Source: Perilla frutescens (taxonomy: Eukaryota; Streptophyta; Magnoliopsida; Lamiales; Lamiaceae). Taken from it: a stretch of DNA of 64,000 nt. Below the pieces are notes generated by a model. It saw only the letters and a program-made list of their open reading frames with translations, was not told the origin of the DNA and searched no databases. Below, piece after piece: positions 57,305 to 64,000 of the stretch (position 1 is the first letter of the stretch; each line of letters starts with the position of its first letter). Location of the stretch: contig BRKX01000009.1 in assembly GCA_026008535.1 (NCBI GenBank), positions 36,655,001 to 36,719,000 on the forward strand, given 5' to 3'. A program made the position numbers and the translations under genes.

Positions 57305-58100
57305 GGTATCTCGTGCAACCGCCTTAAATAGCCTTATTTAAGGCGGGCGCCACCACGCGCGGCGCCTGGGTGTCACGCGATCTTTTTTTTTTTTTTTTTT
57401 TTTTTTTTCTGGCAGTTTTTTTACTTTTTGTATCGATTTTTTCTTTGTTCCTTTTGTTTTATTCCCCAAAAATATATACCCTAAAATAACATTAGTTAAC
57501 CCTAAAATTAAAATAAATTGATTTAATTTGTTTGAAATGTGTATGAATTTATATCCTAAAATAGAATTAATAAACCCTAAAAAAACACAAAATAAACCCC
57601 TAAAAACACCCCCCAAAAAATCTTAAAAAATACAAAACAAACCCCTAAAAACCCTAAAAAAAACAAAATAAACCCCTAAAAACACCAAAAAAAAAAACTC
57701 TAAAAAACACAAAATATACCCTAAAAAAAACCCCTAAAAAAATAAAAAACCCCCCCTAAAAACCATGAACCCTAAAAAAACCCCTAAAAACATGAACTCT
57801 TTAAAAAACTATGAACCCTAAAAATACCCTAAACTACTAAGCTCTAGACATTAATTCGAATGGAAAAAATCACAATTTGAACTAAATAAACTAGTATAAA
57901 ATAACTAGCCGACCCTTACTTTTTAATGATACAGATGATACTTGTTGAATTTTTAGTGATACTTTTCAGTGAGACTGTCGATACTGATTTTACCAGTTTT
58001 TCCTATTTTTTTGTGGGTTGACCCGCGTTGACCCGGGTCAAAGCGCGGGTTGACACGACCCGTCTTAAATAGCACTATTTAAGACCGTTGTATGGAAGTT
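57305..58100. mobile_element. Element with palindromic terminal inverted repeats
   Basis: Both ends carry hairpins of the same design. On the left, CCGCCTTAAATA and TATTTAAGGCGG (57319-57346) pair over 12 bp with a 4-base loop. On the right, GTCTTAAATAG and CTATTTAAGAC (58062-58085) pair over 11 bp with a 2-base loop. Read inward, the ends are also inverted repeats of each other. A further palindrome, TTGACCCGGGTCAA with CGCGGGT arms, lies at 58021-58050. The interior has a poly-T run (57382-57406) and degenerate CCCTAAAA repeats, and no gene. A MITE-like or other non-autonomous element is likely. I could not fix a target duplication, so the borders are approximate. Confidence 0.6.
57590..57840 (+). 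repeat. Degenerate telomere-like CCCTAAAA repeats
   Basis: Many CCCTAAA(A)n words, the plant telomere unit with expanded A-runs, alternate with AACAAAATAAAC and GAACCCTAAAA. They are irregular in length, unlike a genuine telomere tract. Confidence 0.75.
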
Positions 58101-58429
58101 TTTGCCAAAAATAAATTACAATATCAGTAAATTTATGAAAGTTTTTCTAGAAAAAATAAACTAAAACAAAGCATATAAAATTATTGAAAAATTATAAAAA
58201 TTGACAACAAATAATATAAAATGTTAAAATATGATAATATATAAAAAGAATTTAAAAGCTTATGGTTAACTTACTAACTTATATGAGAATCATAAAATTC
58301 TACAAATATGAATGAGATAGATCGACAAATGGTGAAAAACCAATCTACATGTTGAGACATTAAAAAAACATATATAAATGAGACAGATATACTACTTCCA
58401 CATGTACAACTTGTTTCTGTTTCTTAATT
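58101..58429. other. AT-rich spacer
   Basis: AT-rich DNA between the palindromic element and the TRIM-like remnant. No gene or element end recognised. Confidence 0.5.
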
Positions 58430-58790
58430 CCAAATGGAAAACTATCAAAAAATCAACTTCCAACGATATCCACTATAGAACGATATTGTTCGCTTTGTAC
58501 CAAGCCCGTACGGTTTTAATTTGGGCATCTCCCAAAAGGCCTCATACTAATGAGGTAGGTGAACTCCTTATATCAAAGCCAACTCTTGGATATATTTCCG
58601 ATGTGGGACTTGGATTAACATCCAAACAATCCTCCCCTCAAATCAAGGAACACATCCCCTCCAACGGTACACAATCACGAAGACAACCGGAGGTCACGAT
58701 TATGGCAAACTCCCACACCATCGCGGCCCACTATCCGAGACCGAACCGGGCTCTTGATACCACAAGATCGAGTCTTTGAGTCCAAGTAAG
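58430..58790 (-). mobile_element. TRIM-like LTR element remnant
   Basis: The minus strand carries TGGTATCAAGAGCC (58749-58762), a tRNA-Met type PBS. Further on is a purine run GAGGGGAGGA and then TGTTTGGATGTTAATCC (58628 downward) followed by CCCACATCGGAAAT and GATATAAGGAG. PBS and polypurine tract about 120 bases apart, with no coding between, is the layout of a TRIM. The CCGATGTGGGACTT and CCAAAAGGCCTCATACTAATG words (plus strand) belong to a common plant repeat as I remember it. Its 5' LTR appears cut at 58786-58790 by the gypsy element. The left border is uncertain. Confidence 0.55.
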
Positions 58791-59545
58791 TGATGTGACC
58801 CGGGACTCAATGACCAACGAGACACAAAAGACGCGGAAGCTAGGAAAGAAACTACGTCGATTACGAAAGGATTCTATACTCGATTAGCTAGATGACTAAG
58901 ACTCAATTAAAATACCTAGACTTATGACACACAAAATAACACAAATCCAACAAAGAGAAGGGCTGTTTTTGGACGGCTATGATATTTGTAAGGTTGATGG
59001 AATTTCGATGATAATGAATGGTTTAGAAGGGCTAGAGTAGATAGGGTATGATAGAGTAGAGACGGACTTACGTATTGAACGGGATGAACTCGAACTTGAT
59101 CACGAACGAGCTAGATTGAGACGAACGTGGATGATGGTTGGATGGCGTCGATCGGCGGTGATGATGGTGTAAAGTCGATGTGAATTACAACCCGAAAGTT
59201 GCCTTGAATCTCGAACGTACACAAGGCCAAATTCTTTAAGTTGCTCTTCGATAGCGAGTTTCCGACTATCCCTCGAACGTGGACGGTGAATTCCCTTTGT
59301 AAAACTTAGAATTGCTAAATCTAAGAGTATGAATTTAAATGATCTAAACTCACAAAGATGTAAATTGGGGTTGAGACAATATTGAAGCAAAGCTTTAATT
59401 ATCAAATATGGTCTAAAGTAACAATGAAATATGGATCCACTATTTATAATAGTAGGATCGAAATTCCTAAAGCTAAGGGACGAAAATTATAGTCCAAATT
59501 AGACTAGAATTGGACTTTGACTACTTCCTAAACTAGAATTCTCTC

Positions 59546-61711
59546 TTTTTTTTTTTTTTTTTTTTTTACGAAAACACCCCTAAGGGTGGGGCATTCGGCA
59601 CCATGCCCAGCCTGTGAATAAATAATGCAACGTCTCGTACACTGTAATGGGCGGGATATGCCCCAAAAGTGAACATATCCCTAACCAATCACGGGAAAAT
59701 GAAAGGAGAAAAATAAGCAGAGGAGATGTATCCACAACTCGGATGCTAACTCCAACAATAAAGGAAGCACTAAAACGTGGAGCACAGCCACATACCAACT
59801 GAGACTCCAAACAGACAAACAAACCAAAATAATAAAATAAGCCAAACATAAGAAACACGATCCTCATCAATGATACCTAAATCTGAAGTTGGGATAACCC
59901 AACTGATCCATTCGTACTAGGGAGAGCAGATTTGTAGGAGCTGAAACATCATCATAAAAAGTCAATACCGAGGTCTGGGCCCCTCTACCAGCAAGGAAAT
60001 CAGCCGTCCGGTTTCTCTCATGAGGGATGTGCGTGAACCGAACATGCTAACCTCTACACAACAATCTGATGGAAGTGAGCGTATGACAAGTCACAGCCGA
60101 ACCCTGATGCCCGGACTGCAACACCGACACAACAGAAGCCGCATCCATCTCGATCCAAACGTGATCCGAATACTGAACTGCAAGCCTAAGACCGTGAAGA
60201 AGAGCCTGGAACTCAGCGTCGAAGCTGGAGGCCGCCCTCAGGGGTGCACAGAAACCAGCCAGCAACGATCCTGTATGATCCCGAACAAGTCCCCCTCTAC
60301 CAGCAGCCATCTGTAGATCTGTCGAGAAAGATCCATCCGTGTTGAGCTTCACCCAAGGTGCCTTCGGAGGCCGCCACGACACCATTCTAGACCGGAGAGA
60401 TCTAGGAACAGGGTCTGCGACAGGCATAAAATTCACCTGAGGGTAACATCCCAACCAATGTTGTGGTAGAAGCTTCCCAGCCGAAACCAGGAGATGAAGG
60501 TGATGTTGTACCTGCCAAACAATGTGAGAAACAAAGAAAGGAACACCGCGGTGCTTGCGGCTGTTCCTCTCCGTCCAAATAAACCAGAAAGCCAAACAGG
60601 GAATCAGAAAGCTAATGTGCTTCGGAGGAGACCGTGTGAATAGCCCCCTCCAAAACCCAAAAGCATGTGCAACAGTGTGTGCGTGTGGAGCTGAAATATG
60701 GAACCAATTCGCAACATATGCCCACACCGATTTCGCAGACTCAGACCAAAGAAAAACATGCTCAATGGACTCGACCTGCGGATCGACACAACACTGACAA
60801 CGAGACGCAAGATGAATACGACGAGACTGCAACCTAACATCAACAGAAATGCGATCATGCATGAGACGCCAAAGAAAGACAGATATAGTGGGAGTGAGAC
60901 AATCATGCCAAAAGGACCCAAAGATGGCACGTTCAGGCCGCCGGTATCTGACCTGATCCCAAGCAGAGGTCAAAGAGAACTCACCTGTCGAGGTCAAATT
61001 CCACCGCATGCTATCCCTCTCACCCCACATCACCAGAGTCCGGATCACCGAATCAATCAAATCAACGGACAAAGCAAAATGCTCATGTAACGCATGCAGA
61101 CGCTCAACATACCAAGACTCACCAGATAAGTACCAATCAACATGCAAATGATCAAAACGAGAAGCAGGGCAATAAGAAGATAAGGGAACATCATTACACC
61201 AAATATCATCCCAAAAACTAACATGTCCGTCCCCAAGGGACCACCGGATATGATCCTGAGCCCAAGCACCAACCCTAACCACTCTCTTCCAAACCCGGCT
61301 GTCATGCGACCCAACGGCACCCTCAAAGGATACAAACGACCCCTGCAATACTTAGCCCACATGTATCGGGCCTATAAAGAATCACGAGCTCTGAACCTCC
61401 ACCAAAGCTTCCAACTGAAGGCAGTGACCAGATCACCAAACCGACGGATACCCAAACCTCCCTCAGAAACCGGCAAACAAATGGTCTCCCAACTGATCCA
61501 GTGCATCTTCCTCTTCTCCCTAACAGAACCCCAAAAGAAACGAGCAATCATCTGCTCGAGCTGATGAAAGACCCCCTGAGGCGGCTACATGACCTGGAAG
61601 ATGTGCAAAGGAATAGTAGCAAGGGTGCTCCTGATGAGCGCCAGACGACCTCCAAAAGACAAATGCCTATGCGACCAGCTGTGAATCCTGTCACTCAAAT
61701 GCTGTCTTTAA
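59546..61711 (-). mobile_element. 5'-truncated LINE (L1-type)
   Basis: A poly-A tail of 22 bases is seen as T's at 59546-59567. Upstream on the minus strand are the end of a reverse transcriptase, a zinc-finger RT-associated region and an RNase H domain, as in plant L1 elements. The 5' part with endonuclease and most of RT is missing. No convincing target duplication was found at the ends, so a few bases may have been lost on insertion. Confidence 0.88.
59867..61705 (-). pseudogene. LINE ORF2 C-terminal part: RT end, zf-RVT, RNase H
   Basis: It starts in the thumb side of the reverse transcriptase (SFGGRLALIRSTLATIP, MIARFFWGS, EGGLGIRRF). A 433-codon open stretch (61348-60047) follows with the Trp-rich zf-RVT region (FWDDIW, MRWNLTSTGEFSLTSAWD, W.HDCLTPTISVFLWRLMHDR, CQCCVDPQVESIEHVFL). 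The ribonuclease H comes next: KLNTDGSF (first catalytic Asp), AGRGGLVRDHTG, SFDAEFQALLHGL (Glu) and WIEMDAASVV (Asp). After a TAG it ends with ERNRTADFLA, which supplies the usual late Asp. Stops occur near 61592, 61376 and 60044. This is the acquired RNase H found in plant L1 LINEs. Confidence 0.87.
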
Positions 61712-61979
61712 GGTAGATTTTGTAGATCTTGCCTTATCTAAAAATCTAGTCAAAATTCTATCTAAAATAATCGAAAATCTTAACTAAAAATCTGCCAAAA
61801 ATTTGTCCAAACCATAGGATAAATTAAATAAATAAAATACTATAATCTAATAAATCATTCCCCTTAATTAAATCATCAAGGGCCGATTATTTTGGGCTTT
61901 TCCACCATGCATGCTTAACTTGGGCTGAATAGCAAGTATACATATCTAGCCCAACAAAAGCACACGCACGCCTCCTTCT

Positions 61980-64000
61980 TCATGCACACACGTTCACATC
62001 TTGATCTCCATCTTCAAATGTCAACAATGTCATCATCTTCGAGCTTCCTTGCACTCCGTCTTCAACTTCGAACTTCTTGCGAATTATGGCTTGTAAATAT
62101 TCTTGCAACTTCTTAGCTCGTAGTCTTGTGACGGGTCCTTTGAATTGCAGCTCCTTATTGACTTCATCATTGCTATGGATGTCCTCATCATTCCCCCCCT
62201 GCTGAAGAGAATTTGTCCTCGAATTTGAAGTGTCATCATGGTCGAATTCATCTGCAGAAAAAGGAGACAAATCAGCAACATTAAATGTGGAGGAACACTT
62301 GCACTCACCAGGGAGATCAATGCAGTATGCATTATCATTAACACGGCTCAAAACAGTGAATGGGCCATCTCCACGGGGTGACAACTTCGACTTCCTCAAG
62401 TTAGGGAATCGGCCTGGACTAAGATGAATCCAAACTCGATCTCCGGGTTGGAATATCACACGTTTGCACCTCGTGTTGCGTGCTGCGGCGTTTTGGGCGC
62501 CTTTGTGCTCGATCCGAGCACGAACCTTCTCATGCATCTCTCTAATAAAATCAGCTCTCTTCATACCTTTAACACTCATTAGATGCTCAACGGGTAAAGG
62601 AATCAAATCAGTAGGAGTTAACGGATTAAATCCATAAACTACCTCAAATGGAGACATGTTAGTAGAAGAATGAATAACACGATTGTAAGCAAATTCAGCA
62701 TATGGTAAACACTCTTCCCATGACTTCAAATTGTTCTTAATTAGAGACCTAAGTAAAGCTCCTAATGTACGATTCACAACCTCAGTTTGACCATCAATTT
62801 GTGGATGACATGCAGTAGAAAACAACAACTTAGTACCTAATTTTCCCCACAAAACACGCCAAAAATGTCCTAAAAACTTAGAATCCCTATCACTAACAAT
62901 AGTACGAGGAATTGCATGCAATCTAACAACATGCACAAAGAACAAGTTGGCAATATGAACAGCATCGTCGGTTTTTCTACATGCAATGAAATGAGCCATT
63001 TTAGAGAACCGATCAACAACAACAAACACCGAATCTTTACCCGACCTAGACCTAGGCAATTCCAAGATGAAATCCATAGATATGTCGATCCAAGGGGCTG
63101 TAGGGGCGGGTAACGGCATGTACAATCCAAACGGGTGTGAAGTGGACTTGGCTTTACGACAAGTAATGCAACGAGTACACACATTCTCTACATCCCTACG
63201 CATATGCGGACAAAAGAAGTGTTCATGCAGCAAGTTCAATGTTTTATGTACACCAAAGTGACCCATCAAACCTCCCGCATGCGATTCTAACACAAGTAGC
63301 TCACGCATAGAACAAATAGGAATGCACAACTTAGACTCCTTAAACAAAAACCCATCATGCACATAATATCCATCAATGGCACGAGATTTTGACACACATA
63401 AAGCATAAATGGGGCTGAAATAGGCATCGTCAACATATAGAGACTTAATGGACTCGAAACCAAGCATCTTAGCATGCATTAAGTTTAGAAGTGTGTACCT
63501 TCGAGATAACGCATCCGCAACGACGTTCTCCTCGACTTTTTTGTACTTGATCACGTATGGGAAGGACTCGATGAATTCCACCCATCTTGCATGCCTCTTG
63601 TTCAAATTTTGCTGTCCTTTGAGGTGCTTTAAGCTCTCGTGGTCCGTGTGAATCACGAATTCCTTGGGCCAAAGATAGTGCTGCCATGTATCCAATGAAC
63701 GCTTCAAAGCATAAAGCTCTTTGTCGTACGTCGAATACCTCAAACTGGCGCCACTTAGCTTCTCACTGAAGTAGGCGATGGGCCTGCGATTCTGCATCAA
63801 AACTGCACCAATACCTATGCCCGAAGCATCACACTCGATCTCAAAAGTCTTAGTAAAATCAGGTAAACGAAGAACAGGAGCAGAACACAATAAAGATTTC
63901 AAAGTATTAAATGCATGCTCTTGTTGTTTACCCCACTCAAATTTCCGATCCTTCTTACTTAGCTCAGTAAGAGGGGCGGCTATACTGGAGAAATCCCGTA
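61980..64000 (-). CDS. CRM-like gypsy pol, C-terminal part, open frame, partial
   Basis: The frame enters from the right edge (N-terminal and most RT domains are outside) and runs without a stop to TGA at 61980-61982. The first visible codons are the end of RT/connection (SSIAAPLTEL). RNase H has FEIECDASGIGIGAVL and HTDHESLKHLKGQ. Integrase has an H-H-C-C finger (MGHFGVHKTL..VCTRCITCRKAK) and DISMDFI, SDRDSKF and DGQTEVVNRTL catalytic blocks. The C-terminal GDGPFTVL segment follows, then GPVTRLRAKKLQ. The last 70 codons lie inside the 3' LTR, as in the related element at 16481-20226. The codons seen contain no lesion, so this copy may be recent. Translation beyond 64000 cannot be judged. Confidence 0.93.
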   Translation of the reverse strand, partial: RDFSSIAAPLTELSKKDRKFEWGKQQEHAFNTLKSLLCSAPVLRLPDFTKTFEIECDASGIGIGAVLMQNRRPIAYFSEKLSGASLRYSTYDKELYALKRSLDTWQHYLWPKEFVIHTDHESLKHLKGQQNLNKRHARWVEFIESFPYVIKYKKVEENVVADALSRRYTLLNLMHAKMLGFESIKSLYVDDAYFSPIYALCVSKSRAIDGYYVHDGFLFKESKLCIPICSMRELLVLESHAGGLMGHFGVHKTLNLLHEHFFCPHMRRDVENVCTRCITCRKAKSTSHPFGLYMPLPAPTAPWIDISMDFILELPRSRSGKDSVFVVVDRFSKMAHFIACRKTDDAVHIANLFFVHVVRLHAIPRTIVSDRDSKFLGHFWRVLWGKLGTKLLFSTACHPQIDGQTEVVNRTLGALLRSLIKNNLKSWEECLPYAEFAYNRVIHSSTNMSPFEVVYGFNPLTPTDLIPLPVEHLMSVKGMKRADFIREMHEKVRARIEHKGAQNAAARNTRCKRVIFQPGDRVWIHLSPGRFPNLRKSKLSPRGDGPFTVLSRVNDNAYCIDLPGECKCSSTFNVADLSPFSADEFDHDDTSNSRTNSLQQGGNDEDIHSNDEVNKELQFKGPVTRLRAKKLQEYLQAIIRKKFEVEDGVQGSSKMMTLLTFEDGDQDVNVCA
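62191..62204 (-). other. Polypurine tract of the right-edge gypsy element
   Basis: On the minus strand CAGCAGGGGGGGAA directly precedes the TGATGAGG start of the 3' LTR. It also lies within the pol frame. Confidence 0.8.

Larger units (their letters stand above)
58791..62190 (-). repeat. 3' LTR of the right-edge gypsy element, interrupted by a LINE
   Basis: On the minus strand it starts TGATGAGGACATCC (62190) and ends CCCGGGTCACATCA (58791), the same TGAT..ATCA ends as the other CRM-like LTRs. A TATA-like TTATAAATAG lies at about 59440-59450. Without the LINE it is about 1.23 kb. The assignment of the 3' end rests on the terminal ATCA and the neighbouring break in the TRIM-like remnant, as the partner LTR is not visible. 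Confidence 0.75.
58791..64000 (-). mobile_element. CRM-like Ty3/gypsy element, partial, runs off the right edge
   Basis: Reverse-oriented: pol enters from the right edge, followed by a polypurine tract and a 3' LTR that contains a LINE. The pol is closely similar to that of the element at 13882-20756 in RNase H and integrase, but its LTR is different. Candidate target duplication GTAAG at 58786-58790. The partner LTR and duplication lie outside the window. Confidence 0.88.

Noticed and set aside
57590..57840. True interstitial telomere tract
   Set aside because: The CCCTAAA units are too irregular in A-run length and spacing, and they lie within an element with its own inverted ends.
58749..58762. 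PBS as that of the right-edge gypsy element
   Set aside because: The gypsy pol lies upstream of this LTR on the same strand, making it the 3' LTR, and the PBS is 28 bases beyond the LTR end. It suits the TRIM-like remnant better.
58378..58779. 133-codon plus-strand frame
   Set aside because: It crosses the TRIM-like LTR and PBS, contains no domain and has composition like the surrounding repeat.
60555..61716. Several plus-strand frames of 70-130 codons
   Set aside because: They are antisense to the LINE RT/RNase H frame, which has clear family motifs on the minus strand.
59500..61760. Target duplication of the LINE
   Set aside because: I compared the bases beside the poly-T end and the truncated 5' end and found no credible match of seven or more bases.

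Overview
The window is nuclear DNA of a flowering plant, very probably a eudicot. It holds one recognisable host gene, a four-exon cytosolic glycerol kinase (GLPK/NHO1 type) with U-rich GT..AG introns, set in AT-rich DNA dominated by plant retrotransposons. No bacterial-type gene, CRISPR array, rRNA or functional tRNA gene was seen. Nearly all other long reading frames belong to transposable elements, most of them broken by stops and frameshifts.

Layout. Positions 1-841 are AT-rich flank. Positions 842-39921 are one nested block: a giant Ty1/copia element of Sirevirus type (+ strand, LTRs 842-2765 and 37983-39921, 5-bp duplication AAGCC). A 2.05-kb solo LTR sits inside its RNase H region (8579-10632, duplication AGATC). 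A Ty3/gypsy Athila-type element lies in reverse (11255-30453, duplication AACGG), and inside that is a forward CRM-like gypsy element (13882-20756, duplication GTTCA/GTTCG). Without the two insertions that left intact duplications, the Sirevirus is about 17.8 kb, very large for a copia element. The extra length lies mainly behind pol, where three diverged, mutually homologous reading frames (A, B, C) stand in tandem. They share two motif blocks with each other and appear related to the env-like frame of the Athila element. Frame B is split by a truncated Athila LTR.

Positions 39922-50675 carry an AT-rich repeat with GCTAAYGAA/TTAGCAT motifs. The Sirevirus, three related long solo LTRs (40134-42535 reverse, 43205-45628, 45733-48809) and a tRNA-derived SINE (50691-50803) all sit in this DNA. 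When the insertions are removed on paper, part of it resolves into a tandem duplication of a roughly 560-bp unit. A (TA)18 run with inverted flanks and a degenerate minisatellite follow.

Glycerol kinase occupies 53875-56646 and looks intact (522 codons). Downstream come an element with palindromic ends and degenerate telomere-like repeats (57305-58100), a TRIM-like remnant (to 58790), and a reverse CRM-like gypsy element that runs off the right edge. The gypsy LTR contains a 5'-truncated LINE, and its pol frame is open over all visible codons, so it is the youngest-looking element in the window.

The history read from the nesting is: host repeat, then Sirevirus, then Athila, then CRM-like element, with solo LTRs formed by LTR-LTR recombination along the way. 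The most unusual item is the triplicated accessory-gene cassette of the giant Sirevirus.
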